64,000 nt of DNA from BOKV01 sp041739465 (GTDB lineage Bacteria; Pseudomonadota; Alphaproteobacteria; Rhizobiales; Rhizobiaceae), in the NCBI GenBank assembly GCA_041739465.1, contig JBGSNX010000009.1, positions 3,364-67,363 of the forward strand, read 5' to 3'. Positions 1-8,388 of the stretch are shown one piece after another (positions within the stretch are counted from its first letter, which is position 1; the number at the start of each line of letters is the position of its first letter). Under the pieces are notes generated by a model, which did no database searches, was not told where the DNA came from, and was given only the letters and a program-made list of their open reading frames with translations. The position numbers were made by a program, and so were the translations under genes.

Positions 1-949
1 TTTCCGCCTCGTTCTTGATAGCGCGCGGCAGGACGACCGGGTCGCGCCGCTTCAGGATGGTGCCGCCGGATTTTTCGACCATGTCACCAATTAGAGCGCT
101 GGCCCGTTCGGGATCGAGCATTGCCTTGGCTCCCCTTGAGAGGGCCGCCATTTGCGCAGGCAGTTCGGTGGGGTCAAACCGTTTGGCCAACTGGGTCAGA
201 TAGGCGTCGGTTTCGCGGTTGAGTTTTTTGGCGTCGATGAAGATCAATGGCTCGCCACTGGCCCGAATGATCGCGCGCGAAAGCGCCAGCGGCGTATGCG
301 CCATATCGTTGCCACGAATGTTGAACGCCCAGGCAACAGAAGCTGGGTCGGCGAGCAGGCAGAAATCCGCACCGGATTTCGCAATCTCCTGCGACAGGCG
401 AGCGAGCTTTTCGCGTGCACGTTCGCCGGCATGTTTCAGCTTGTGAATGGCAATCTTGCCAAGCGGCTCGGGCATGCGGTCGGTCCACACCGCATCGATC
501 AGATTGGCGCAAGCGGTCAGCGATGCCCCGGCCTTTTTTGCGGCCGCTTCCAGCCGAACAAATCCCGCCAGCGTGACTAGCGCCGGATCAAAGCCGATCT
601 TCGTGCCTTTCGTCGCATTTTGCTCGAGCCATCGTTCCGGCGGGCAATCGACAAGGCTCTCGATGGAACAGACGGCAGGGTCGGTCTGGTTGGCTGCCTG
701 CAATGTGTAGCGGCCATCGACGAAAAGCACGCCTTGCGCCTGCGTGATGATCGCAAAGCCGGCCGAGCCGGTGAAGCCGCTGATCCAGGCCAGACGCTCA
801 GCGCAGGGCGCAAGGTACTCGTTCTGGTACTCGTCGGCATGGGGAACCAGAAAGGCGTCCACGCCTGCCGCTGCCATGGCTGCTCTAAGCTCGGCAACCC
901 GCGGTGCTACCGTTTCGCGTGCGGATTTGATCTCAAAAGACTGAAACAT
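1..949 (-). CDS. pepP: X-Pro aminopeptidase (aminopeptidase P, M24 family), C-terminal part beyond the window
   Basis: The reading frame starts at the ATG at 949-947 and runs off the left edge, leaving about 316 N-terminal residues. The N-terminus (MFQSFEIKSARETVAPRVAE) leads into a creatinase/prolidase N-terminal fold with the segments VPHADEYQNEYLAP, ISGFTGSAG and FVDGRYTLQA, typical of long (about 600-residue) alphaproteobacterial aminopeptidase P proteins. The family removes an N-terminal residue that precedes proline. The metal-binding catalytic M24 domain would lie to the left of position 1 and cannot be inspected. The gene is divergent from the small gene at 1223. Family assignment is firm; activity is inferred. 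Confidence 0.88.
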   Translation of the reverse strand, partial: MFQSFEIKSARETVAPRVAELRAAMAAAGVDAFLVPHADEYQNEYLAPCAERLAWISGFTGSAGFAIITQAQGVLFVDGRYTLQAANQTDPAVCSIESLVDCPPERWLEQNATKGTKIGFDPALVTLAGFVRLEAAAKKAGASLTACANLIDAVWTDRMPEPLGKIAIHKLKHAGERAREKLARLSQEIAKSGADFCLLADPASVAWAFNIRGNDMAHTPLALSRAIIRASGEPLIFIDAKKLNRETDAYLTQLAKRFDPTELPAQMAALSRGAKAMLDPERASALIGDMVEKSGGTILKRRDPVVLPRAIKNEAE

Positions 950-1158
950 GTGGCTGGCCTGTTTGCGATTTCTGCGCCGACTATAGGCGATGCCCTGGCC
1001 AACTCAATTGCCATTCGACGCGGTTTGATGCCGCCATTTTGCGCAGCGGGTTAACGAATGGTCAACAAAGTCGCGCAATCGGCACAAAGCTGCCGATTTC
1101 ATTGGCGACGCATGCGCGCTACGCAACGGGTCCATGCAAAATCAAAGGGTTGTTCTAT

Positions 1159-1174
1159 TGTGCAGTGCAGCACA
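1159..1174. promoter_or_regulatory. imperfect palindrome TGTGCAGTGCAGCACA, candidate operator
   Basis: The outer TGTGC/GCACA arms are complementary and surround AGTGCA. The site lies about 50 bases before the small gene at 1223. The 12-mer TGCAGTGCAGCA inside it recurs upstream of kup at 54602-54613. The shape resembles CTGC/GCAG-type sites bound by PhaR/AniA-like phasin regulators, but that link is a guess. The rest of the 950-1222 interval shows no gene. Confidence 0.25.
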
Positions 1175-1222
1175 TATTGATCGCAGGGAGGAGAAAGACG
1201 GGCAAACGCAAGGAGTGCACTC

Positions 1223-1411
1223 ATGTCTTTCTTCGACACAGTCAGCCGCGCAACACGCATTCAGATGAACCGCATTGCAGCCGCGCGCCAGCGCCAGGTC
1301 CAGCGTTACGTCAATGGCTATCTGCTGGCCATGGATGACGAAAGCCTCAAGCGCGCAGGCTATGACCGCAAAACGCTGGAAAACAGGGAATCGGCTTTTT
1401 ACCCATTTTAA
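1223..1411 (+). CDS. small DUF1127-like protein (62 aa)
   Basis: A 62-residue basic protein preceded by AAGGAG six bases before its ATG. The C-terminal half (LLAMDDESLKRAGYDRKTLE) resembles the DUF1127 pattern in which a leucine-rich helix is followed by a DD-x-LL-x-D-x-G motif and a final aromatic stretch, here AFYPF. DUF1127 proteins in rhizobia are often tiny and stress- or RNA-metabolism-linked, but no function can be assigned to this one. It is a single-gene transcript ending in the strong hairpin at 1436-1467. The DUF1127 likeness is judged by eye, so the family name is tentative; that it is a real gene is likely from the ribosome site and terminator. Confidence 0.7.
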   Translation: MSFFDTVSRATRIQMNRIAAARQRQVQRYVNGYLLAMDDESLKRAGYDRKTLENRESAFYPF

Positions 1412-1435
1412 AGCCGCCACAATCCATTCGACATC

Positions 1436-1467
1436 AAAAGGCCGGGCGAGTGATCGCCCGGCCTTTT
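1436..1467. terminator. bidirectional rho-independent terminator
   Basis: A perfect 14-base inverted repeat (AAAAGGCCGGGCGA, loop GTGA, then TCGCCCGGCCTTTT) lies between the small gene ending at 1411 and the protease gene ending at 1496 on the other strand. The T run follows the stem on either strand, so it can end both convergent transcripts. Confidence 0.92.
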
Positions 1468-1495
1468 GATTGTTTATGCTGCCCAGTTGCGGGAA

Positions 1496-3061
1496 TTAGC
1501 CGCGCGAGAAGGGCAGGGCCACGAAGCTCTGGTTGTCCTTGCGCTGTACCAGCAGCAGCACGGACTTCTTGCCGTCAGCCTTGGCCTTCGAGATGATCTC
1601 GCGTGCCGCGCTTGCAGAAACCACCGGCTCCTGATTGACCGAGACGATGATGTCGCCATTGCTGATGCCGCGTTCGGCCGCTTCGCCGCCGTCAACCTTG
1701 CTGACGATTGCGCCTTGCGAACCGTCTTCAAGGCCGAGGCTCTCGCGCATTTCCGGGGTGATGTCGGAAAGTTCGATGCCAAGGTCTGGTACGGTCACTT
1801 CGGCCATGTTCTTGTTGGGCACTTCATTGCCATCGGCAGCTGCGGTCTTGTTCTCGTCCGGGTTGCCTACGGTGATGTCGAGCGTCACTTCCTTGCCCTG
1901 ACGCCAGACTGTGATCTGTTCCTTGGTACCGGGCGAACGGTCGCCGACCGCGCGTGCCAGTGCCTTCGGGCTTGCAACATCGGCGCCGCCGAATTTGGTG
2001 ACAATGTCGCCCGACTTGATGCCTGCCTGACCTGCCGGGGTGGCCGGATCGACTTCAGCGACAATTGCGCCTTCCGCCTTGGCAAGGCCAACGGCATCGG
2101 CCACTTCCTGGGTGACCGGCTGGATCTGCACACCGATATAGCCGCGCTGGATCGTGCCATCCTTCAGAAGGCGGGCAACGATTTCCTGGGCCTGTTTGGC
2201 GGGAATGGCGAATGCAACGCCGACATTGCCGCCATTTGGCGAATAGATTGCAGTGTTTACACCCACCACCTTGCCGTCGATGGCAAACAGCGGTCCGCCG
2301 GAATTGCCCTTATTGATTGGTGCATCGACCTGCAGGAAATCATCATAGGGGCCGTTGCGAAGATCGCGGCCACGGGCTGAAACGATGCCCGAAGTTACCG
2401 TGGTGCCGATGCCGAACGGATTGCCGATGGCCAGCACGGGATCGCCAAGCTGGATGGCTTCTGAATCACCCCAGGAGAGCGAGGGCAGGTCCTTGCCTGC
2501 TTCCACCTTGATCACGGCAAGGTCGGTCTTGGGGTCACGGCCCAAAAGCTTGGCTTCAAGCTCGGTGCCGTCATCTAAAACCACGGTTATCGTGCTTGCA
2601 TCGGCAATCACGTGGTTGTTGGTGACAATTGTGCCATCGCCGGAAATGATGAAGCCGGAGCCGAGGCCTGAGCCGCGCGGACGTTCGCCGAAACGCGGGC
2701 CGCCATTGCCGGGACCCTGTGGTCCGCCAAAATTGCGGCCTTCGGGGGATTCAAAGAAGCGCTTGAAGAACTCGCCAAATGGCACATCCTCGCCGCCGAA
2801 CTGGCGTTCAAGGTCGCGCCGGGTCATCTGGGCGGGTTCCGCCTTGCCCTTGGTGGTGATGGTCACAACTGCCGGCTTGTTGGCAGCGACGATCGGCGCG
2901 TAGGATACAGCGCCACCGGGCAGCGATTTTGGTGCAGACTCTGCGACCGGGGCGGCATGGGCGTCAAACGCCAGAAGATATGCCGGGCCTGCAAGCGGCA
3001 GCGCGAAAATGGCGACGGATGCCAGTGCGGCAATGCGCAAGCGGCGTGTTGAATGGTTCAT
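1496..3061 (-). CDS. degP: Do family periplasmic serine endoprotease (DegP/HtrA), 521 aa
   Basis: A 521-residue secreted protease with an N-terminal signal segment (about residues 8-37, ending AFDAHA). The trypsin-like domain carries the triad His150 (TNNHVIAD), Asp180 (KTDLAVIK) and Ser254 (GNSGGP), followed by two PDZ domains (about 290-385 and 415-515). A low-complexity Gly/Pro loop is present near 110-135, as in other HtrA LA loops. The family degrades or chaperones misfolded envelope proteins. The start at 3061 is chosen because AGGGAG lies nine bases before it and the signal peptide begins there; a 50-residue upstream extension has no such support. A second Do protease is encoded at 40353. 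It is convergent with the small gene at 1223. Confidence 0.93.
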   Translation of the reverse strand: MNHSTRRLRIAALASVAIFALPLAGPAYLLAFDAHAAPVAESAPKSLPGGAVSYAPIVAANKPAVVTITTKGKAEPAQMTRRDLERQFGGEDVPFGEFFKRFFESPEGRNFGGPQGPGNGGPRFGERPRGSGLGSGFIISGDGTIVTNNHVIADASTITVVLDDGTELEAKLLGRDPKTDLAVIKVEAGKDLPSLSWGDSEAIQLGDPVLAIGNPFGIGTTVTSGIVSARGRDLRNGPYDDFLQVDAPINKGNSGGPLFAIDGKVVGVNTAIYSPNGGNVGVAFAIPAKQAQEIVARLLKDGTIQRGYIGVQIQPVTQEVADAVGLAKAEGAIVAEVDPATPAGQAGIKSGDIVTKFGGADVASPKALARAVGDRSPGTKEQITVWRQGKEVTLDITVGNPDENKTAAADGNEVPNKNMAEVTVPDLGIELSDITPEMRESLGLEDGSQGAIVSKVDGGEAAERGISNGDIIVSVNQEPVVSASAAREIISKAKADGKKSVLLLVQRKDNQSFVALPFSRG

Positions 3062-3402
3062 GTAGAGACTCCCTTTGGTTTCCCAAGTTGCTGCGCATTT
3101 GCCATTTGTGTGGCGGAGCGCATGCGTTGCAGTCGTGAAAGGAACTGGTTCGGACCTTCGACTGTGCCTCATTTGGGGTGCAATCGCGTCATAATCCCGG
3201 CGAAAGCACAACCTTACGAAGATTTAATTCAGGACAGGATTTTTCTTGCCTGGTGCCAGGTCTGAGCCTTGGCGGGAACGAAACACTTCGAAACACAAAT
3301 TCAACTGTATTTTATCGACTTGCCTGTATGCTGCGATGCATCAAATTTTGCGCGAAAGGCCCGCCAAGGGTGGCGCATGGGACCTCGCAACAGGGGCACG
3401 GC
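3062..3402. other. intergenic region between divergent degP and phosphomannomutase genes
   Basis: About 340 bases without a convincing gene. It must hold the promoters of the two divergent genes, but no consensus pair stood out. The only structure seen is a short palindrome CCTGGTGCCAGG at 3249-3260. Confidence 0.5.
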
Positions 3403-4152
3403 ATGGGCGAAATTCTGGTATTTGACGTTGATGGCACACTGACGCCCCCGCGATCCATGATGGAAGACGGCATGGCGCGGCTGTTGCGGCAGCTTGCGGT
3501 CGAGCGCCCGGTCTACCTGGTCACGGGAAGTGATCTGGCGAAGCTGCTGCGGCAGGTACCAGCGGACATTGCGGGGCGGGCAGCTGGGGTGTTTTGTTGT
3601 TCGGGCAATGAATTGTGGCGCGGCGGGCGGCTCACATACCAGATGCGGCACGAGTTTCCCGATGAACTGGTGGATTTTGCAACGCAATTGCTGGGATCAG
3701 CCCAATATCCCACCCGCACCGGCAACCACATTGAGGCGCGTACCGGCTCGCTCAACATCAGCGTGGTTGGACGCAACGCCAACATGATCCAACGTCGTGA
3801 CTACTTCCGGCATGACAAGGCCAACGGCGAGCGGGCGCACATTGCAGCGGCCATTGAAGCGAAATTTCCGCAATACGAAGCAAATCGCGGCGGCCAGATA
3901 TCCATCGACATTGCGCCGCGCGGCTGGAACAAGGCGCGGGTGGTCAAGGAAATCCTTGGCCGTTCGCCGGGGCTTCCTATCCACTTCTTTGGCGACACCG
4001 TTTGCGAGGGTGGCAACGACTTGCCGCTGGCGCTGGCGCTTGCGTCTTTGGGCAGTGAGCATGTGGTACACGGTGTTGCCGACCACCACGAGACGCTGGC
4101 CATCCTCAAGGCGCGCTATTGCGCTGGTCAACCCGCCAGCGAAGTGGCCTGA
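3403..4152 (+). CDS. eukaryotic-type phosphomannomutase (HAD superfamily, PMM family), 249 aa
   Basis: The protein begins with the HAD nucleophile motif FDVDGTLT (Asp8, Asp10) and shows the signatures of the PMM1/PMM2 family: an RTGN..E.R.GSLNIS.VGR segment at 105-124, GGQISIDI at 163-170, GWNK at 174-177 and FFGDTVCEGGND at 195-206. These enzymes interconvert mannose-6-phosphate and mannose-1-phosphate, feeding GDP-mannose. Most bacteria use the unrelated ManB/AlgC type, so this is the animal/plant/fungal fold in a bacterium. The ATG at 3403 is chosen because the motif begins eight residues later, as in the family; the frame extends upstream with no similarity. Length (249) matches the family (about 245-260). 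No other mannose gene is adjacent. Confidence 0.85.
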   Translation: MGEILVFDVDGTLTPPRSMMEDGMARLLRQLAVERPVYLVTGSDLAKLLRQVPADIAGRAAGVFCCSGNELWRGGRLTYQMRHEFPDELVDFATQLLGSAQYPTRTGNHIEARTGSLNISVVGRNANMIQRRDYFRHDKANGERAHIAAAIEAKFPQYEANRGGQISIDIAPRGWNKARVVKEILGRSPGLPIHFFGDTVCEGGNDLPLALALASLGSEHVVHGVADHHETLAILKARYCAGQPASEVA

Positions 4153-4202
4153 TCGTCCAGCGATAGACGGCAACAAGGCAACGCCCTGAAAGCGTGAAAG
4201 CA

Positions 4203-5180
4203 TTATCGCCAGCGGTTGCGACGCTGGCGATCCGCAAGTGACATGCGGGCGCGATAGGTCGGGATATCAAGCACCATCGGTACTGACAGGCCGTTTTCGT
4301 AATGCATGAACTCGGCCTCGCATTGGCGAAAACCCATGGTTGAGTAAAAACGCGCCAATGTCGGATTGCAGTCGATGAAGATTTCCTCGACACCGGAATT
4401 GTCGATCAAGGTGGCAATGGCACCGAACAGCCGCATGTAGGCGCTGCCGCCGCGCCAGGCTTCACGGATTGCATATTTTGTGATGACACTGGTTGTGTTC
4501 GGGTGGCGCGGTGATTTTGCCATGCCATAGATTTCAGGCAGTACTCCCAACTCGCCATGGCGGGCAAGGTTTACTCTGGTTGTGCCAACCGCTTCGCCTT
4601 CGTGATAGGCAACGAAGCTGAACCCGTGTGCATCGAGTGGGTCAATGATCCGGCGGCTTTCGTGATCAGCATAAGGTGAAGTGCGACCAAATTCACCGCA
4701 GTACACCTCGTACCGTAGATTCTGTGCCACCGACAAAAGTTCAGGGGTCGAACAGCTGACAATCTCGAAGCCGGACTCATCGCCATCGCGATAACCCTCC
4801 AGCAGGACCTCGTTTTGCGCCATGCGTGAACGCGCCAACAAGGCCAAATGCCGTTGCAGTTTGATTGCGGTGTCAGGCTCGTGTCTTTCAAGGGCGCGCA
4901 ACTCGTCATGGCCGATGCCAAGCGCCGTAACGGCTTTCGACGCAGTCACTTGTGCCGTTGCGCCTTTGCCAGTCAGAAAGCCTATTTCGCCAATGATCGA
5001 GTGCTGACCTACTGTCAAAACATGTGCCTGTTCGCCTTCGCCAAGCCGGATTTCAACTTCTCCTTCCAGCAGCAAAAGCATCTGTTCGCCGAACCCGCGG
5101 CGGTAGCGCAGCACTGTTCCCGAGTTGATCAACTTGACCTGGCAATGGCGCTTCAGGGCATCAACAAGTTCGCTGTTCAT
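4203..5180 (-). CDS. cyclic-nucleotide-binding-fold / FeeM-like GNAT N-acyltransferase fusion, 325 aa
   Basis: Residues 1-115 form a CRP-type cNMP-binding beta-roll (LLLLEGEVEIRLGEGE, then IIGEIGFLTGKGATAQVTAS). Residues 138-315 resemble the FeeM/autoinducer-synthase-like GNAT family, with LRYEVYCGEFGR near 155-166, a central VGTTRVN, an IDCNP segment near 269-273 and the late FYSTMGF and PMVLDIP motifs. FeeM-type enzymes transfer acyl chains to amino acids. The phosphate-binding Arg normally following the GE-x-(A/G) motif appears to be Ala74, so cAMP binding is doubtful. The ATG overlaps the stop of the hydroxylase gene by four bases, showing an operon. Mycobacterial Pat proteins also fuse cNMP and GNAT domains but with a different acetyltransferase. 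Substrate unknown. Confidence 0.75.
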   Translation of the reverse strand: MNSELVDALKRHCQVKLINSGTVLRYRRGFGEQMLLLLEGEVEIRLGEGEQAHVLTVGQHSIIGEIGFLTGKGATAQVTASKAVTALGIGHDELRALERHEPDTAIKLQRHLALLARSRMAQNEVLLEGYRDGDESGFEIVSCSTPELLSVAQNLRYEVYCGEFGRTSPYADHESRRIIDPLDAHGFSFVAYHEGEAVGTTRVNLARHGELGVLPEIYGMAKSPRHPNTTSVITKYAIREAWRGGSAYMRLFGAIATLIDNSGVEEIFIDCNPTLARFYSTMGFRQCEAEFMHYENGLSVPMVLDIPTYRARMSLADRQRRNRWR

Positions 5181-5950
5181 GCGGCACCATCTTTGCTGTC
5201 ATCGGCACGCTCGCGAAGTTCGTGAAAAGGTCGCCGGGCTACCACCACGCGGTCGAATGCTGCCTCTGAATCGGGCCACTCCGTCCCGAACCAGCGATCA
5301 AGGAACCGTGTCGCAAGGCCATAATTGCCTGTGTACCGGGAATGATGGAGCGAATGGTAGACCGTGCTGGTGATGAAGATGCCTTGCAGTTTCATGAAGC
5401 CGGGGGAGCGGATTTCGTAATTGGCATGTCCATAGGAATTGACGACCAGATAGATGGCAAACCATGCCGCTACCCCGAAGAAATTCAGTTGCAAGAAGAG
5501 ATCGGCAATTGCCAGCGCACCGACGATGCCAAGGTCAAAGATCAGCTTTTCCGTCAGCGAGAAAGACAAGGCAGTGAACGGGCTTGAGAGCCTGCTCTTG
5601 TGATGCTCGGCATGTATCCAGTGCAAAGGCGGCCAATGGAAAGCCCGGTGGGAAGCATAGTGCCAGATCTCCGCCCAAACAGCCGTCAAGACCAGCGTTA
5701 GCACGAACCCCAGCAGGCTGCGGTCCGCAAAAAATCCGTATAACAGGAAAGCAAGGAGCACCAATGCATGCAACGGCGTGTGCAGTGAGTTTAAAAGCTC
5801 GCGACGGACCTGCGGGTCGCGGATCGGCAATTCGTATATTTTTTGTCGCTTCAGATCGACTTCATATTCTTCAACGCAAAGCCAGAAAAGCGCCATCAAG
5901 TGACCAATGACGGCTACAAGACAAATGACTGCTGTTTGCGCGGGCGTCAT
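5177..5950 (-). CDS. fatty acid hydroxylase / sterol desaturase superfamily membrane protein, 257 aa
   Basis: A membrane protein with the di-iron histidine clusters of this superfamily: HYASH at 97-101, HAEHH at 113-117, His175 and HSLHH at 199-203. Hydrophobic segments lie around residues 5-25, 58-95 and 135-172. Family members hydroxylate or desaturate lipid acyl chains, sterols, carotenoids or lipid head groups; OlsE, which modifies ornithine lipids in rhizobia, belongs here. It is the first gene of a two-gene operon whose second product is an acyltransferase of the N-acyl amino acid synthase type, which suggests a shared lipid substrate, but this is inference. Confidence 0.82.
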   Translation of the reverse strand: MTPAQTAVICLVAVIGHLMALFWLCVEEYEVDLKRQKIYELPIRDPQVRRELLNSLHTPLHALVLLAFLLYGFFADRSLLGFVLTLVLTAVWAEIWHYASHRAFHWPPLHWIHAEHHKSRLSSPFTALSFSLTEKLIFDLGIVGALAIADLFLQLNFFGVAAWFAIYLVVNSYGHANYEIRSPGFMKLQGIFITSTVYHSLHHSRYTGNYGLATRFLDRWFGTEWPDSEAAFDRVVVARRPFHELRERADDSKDGAA

Positions 5951-6113
5951 GCTGCACCCTCAATAATTTTTCCTGCCTGAAACGACGGCTTGTTGCCTAG
6001 CCGCAAGCGGCAGGTCAGACTGCCAGCGATCTTTGATACCCAACCCGGTGGCAGGGCATCGCAGGCAGTATCCACACAAGTGGCGGGCGCTGGCAAGCCC
6101 GGTCAATGGTGCC

Positions 6114-6989
6114 CTAAAACGCCAGCACCAGTGTCAGCCAGCCATTGAGCACATGTGCCTTTTCCAGCCGCAGCCCTTGTGCACGGTAGGCGGCAACGAT
6201 GCGCGCCTTCTGGTGTGGCAGCAGACCGGAAAGGATCACGGTCGCCGGGCGTGCCAGGTTAGCGGCAAGGTCGCGGGCCAGCTGTTCCAATGGACGGGCG
6301 AGTATGTTTGCCAGTACCAGATCGAATGGGCCGTTTTCCACAAATGCCCGGTGGTTGAAGCCGGTTGCGGTTACGCATTTCACGCGGCTTGCAACATGGT
6401 TGAGGCGGGTGTTTTCGCGAGCCACCATGGTTGCCACCGGATCGATGTCGCTGGCCAGAACGTCAAGCGGTTGCGCCTTTGCGGCGGCGATACCCAGAAC
6501 ACCACTGCCGGTGCCAAGGTCCAGCGCGTTGAAGTAGCGGCGCCGCTTCATGACTCGCGCCAGCATGGAAAGGCACCCCGCCGTGGTGCCGTGATGGCCG
6601 GTGCCAAAGGCAAGGCCAGCATCGATCAGGATTGCATGCTCGTGCGGTCTTGGCACATGGCTGTCATGGCTACCGTGGACGATGAATCGTCCGGCGCGAA
6701 CAGGAGAAAGTTCGGCGAGCGTTGTTGCCACCCAATCGACATCGCCAAGGGTTTCGCGGTCGATTTCATGCGGCAATCCGGCGGCGGCGAGAGCTGCAGC
6801 CATGCGCTGTTCGCTATGTGCGACCTCGTCAGTGGCAGCATAAATTGCCACGCTCCAGATGCCCGCCGCCTCATCGACTTCAAAGGCGGCAACAGGCAGC
6901 GCGTCCTCTTCGAACTCGGCCTCCAGCACCCGCGCCATGGCACGGGCCTTTGCTTCGTTGGTTGTCAAAAAGAGGCGGGTTTGCTGCAT
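6114..6989 (-). CDS. prmA: ribosomal protein L11 methyltransferase
   Basis: A 291-residue class I SAM-dependent methyltransferase with AFGTGHHGTT at 127-136, the SAM motif DLGTGSG at 157-163 and the catalytic-region motif LANILARPL, all diagnostic of PrmA, which trimethylates ribosomal protein L11. The start lies two bases after the stop of the upstream hydrolase gene, so the two are probably co-transcribed and prmA may depend on translational coupling, because no strong ribosome site is visible of its own. The C-terminus ends conventionally. The 163 bases between this gene and the hydroxylase start at 5950 show no gene. Confidence 0.95.
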   Translation of the reverse strand: MQQTRLFLTTNEAKARAMARVLEAEFEEDALPVAAFEVDEAAGIWSVAIYAATDEVAHSEQRMAAALAAAGLPHEIDRETLGDVDWVATTLAELSPVRAGRFIVHGSHDSHVPRPHEHAILIDAGLAFGTGHHGTTAGCLSMLARVMKRRRYFNALDLGTGSGVLGIAAAKAQPLDVLASDIDPVATMVARENTRLNHVASRVKCVTATGFNHRAFVENGPFDLVLANILARPLEQLARDLAANLARPATVILSGLLPHQKARIVAAYRAQGLRLEKAHVLNGWLTLVLAF

Positions 6990-6991
6990 GG

Positions 6992-8221
6992 TCAGTTTGG
7001 CCCGGACTGCTTCCAGTTCGTCAATCCCGAGGCAATACCCCGGAACATCTGGAGCGTCTCTTCCTCGATTTTCGATCCGTTGGCATTGTCATTGCGGAAA
7101 TTGCGGTCGGCGGAGGTTTTGACAACAACAATTCGCGCTGGCCGGTTCACGTAGATGAATTGTCCGTAGATACCGATGGCGTAAAACTCGTCATCTGGGT
7201 TGAGCGGCACCCACCACTGATAGCCATACCCGAACGGGTCAAGTGGGTCCGATGCCTTCGGCGCAGTCGCCTTTACCGCGTCAATTGCCCAGGCGAGCGG
7301 TACGATCTGCTGGCCATTGTAGCGACCAAGGTCGAGCATCATCTGGCCGAATTTGGCGTAGTCGCGGGTGGTTGCGTTGATACCGGCCAGCGCAAAAGCC
7401 ACACCAAACCCGTCCGTGAGATAGTAGGCATCGGTCTCCACACCCAGTTTTGACCACAGCCGTTCTTCCATCAGCTGCGGCAGATCCTTGCCGGTGACAC
7501 CGCGCAGCACCATGCCAAGAACATGGGTGTCGATGGAAGTATATTGGCGCAGTTGTCCCTGTTCACGTTCGCGGGCCTCAAGCCCGGCCGCGAATTCATC
7601 CATCGAACCTTCGAGCGCCAGCACCCGGCCCATCTTGTTGATGTCCGACCAGAAATCGAGATAGTCCTCGTTGAATTTCACACCTGAGGCCATATTGAGG
7701 ACGTTGCGCACTGTGACGCCTTCATAGACGGTGCCCTTGAGCGCCGGTGCGTATTTGTCGACCGGATCGGCAAGACTGATATTGCCGTTCACCACTTCCG
7801 CGCCGAACATCGCCGACAGGAAGGATTTTGCCATCGACCAGGAAATACGCCGGTCCTCCGGCTTGGTGCCAAGGCGATATTCCTCATGTACCAATTTGCC
7901 ATCGCGAATGACCACCAGCGAAGTGGTGGCCGTCTTTTCCAGGAAAGCAGAAACCTGGCGCTCTGCGCCGTCGAATGTGTAGGTTGCAGGCAGGGAAGCC
8001 GGGTCCGCGACCCACGGCACGACATCGCCCGAACGCTTCACTTCCTTCCAGAAGAACAGGTCCTTCATCGACGAAAAGTTCGAAACGATGCGTCCTTCGT
8101 CAAACAGGGTATTGACATTGTTGAGCCGGACCAGCCGTTCCCAATTGAACGCTGCGGCCACACCGCCGATGATGACAAGGGCAGATGCAAGCCAAAGGAC
8201 CAGACGAAACAGACGGCGCAT
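6992..8221 (-). CDS. beta-lactamase-like serine hydrolase, membrane-anchored, 409 aa
   Basis: An N-terminal membrane helix (about residues 6-25) tethers a class C beta-lactamase/penicillin-binding-protein fold in the periplasm. The active-site tetrad SMAK (Ser129-Lys132) is clear, a Tyr-containing second motif is seen in QYTSIDT, and a late IYGQFIYV strand replaces the KTG motif. Family members include esterases, DD-peptidases and 6-aminohexanoate-type hydrolases, so the substrate cannot be read. The start at 8221 has GAGGAG eight bases upstream; a 26-residue upstream extension lacks this. It is followed after two bases by prmA. Confidence 0.85.
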   Translation of the reverse strand: MRRLFRLVLWLASALVIIGGVAAAFNWERLVRLNNVNTLFDEGRIVSNFSSMKDLFFWKEVKRSGDVVPWVADPASLPATYTFDGAERQVSAFLEKTATTSLVVIRDGKLVHEEYRLGTKPEDRRISWSMAKSFLSAMFGAEVVNGNISLADPVDKYAPALKGTVYEGVTVRNVLNMASGVKFNEDYLDFWSDINKMGRVLALEGSMDEFAAGLEAREREQGQLRQYTSIDTHVLGMVLRGVTGKDLPQLMEERLWSKLGVETDAYYLTDGFGVAFALAGINATTRDYAKFGQMMLDLGRYNGQQIVPLAWAIDAVKATAPKASDPLDPFGYGYQWWVPLNPDDEFYAIGIYGQFIYVNRPARIVVVKTSADRNFRNDNANGSKIEEETLQMFRGIASGLTNWKQSGPN

Positions 8222-8388
8222 GGGGATTCTCCTCAGAAGTTGTGCCGGTGATAGCACGCGGTGCAACTTTGTTACAAACCGATGACCGGCATTTTGCATG
8301 ACGCAAACAGTGCTTGCAAAACGTTGTTTTTCGCGACAAACATCCGCCGCCGCGCCTTGGCGGCTTCCCCCGATTGCGGAGGCGGACC

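Noticed and set aside
1466..2380. Long plus-strand frame of 304 codons opposite degP
   Set aside because: It lies wholly inside a well-supported protease gene on the other strand; the sequence has no domain and arises from G+C-biased third positions.
6033..7154. 373-codon plus-strand frame opposite prmA
   Set aside because: Mirror of the prmA and hydrolase coding sequence; no start signal or family.
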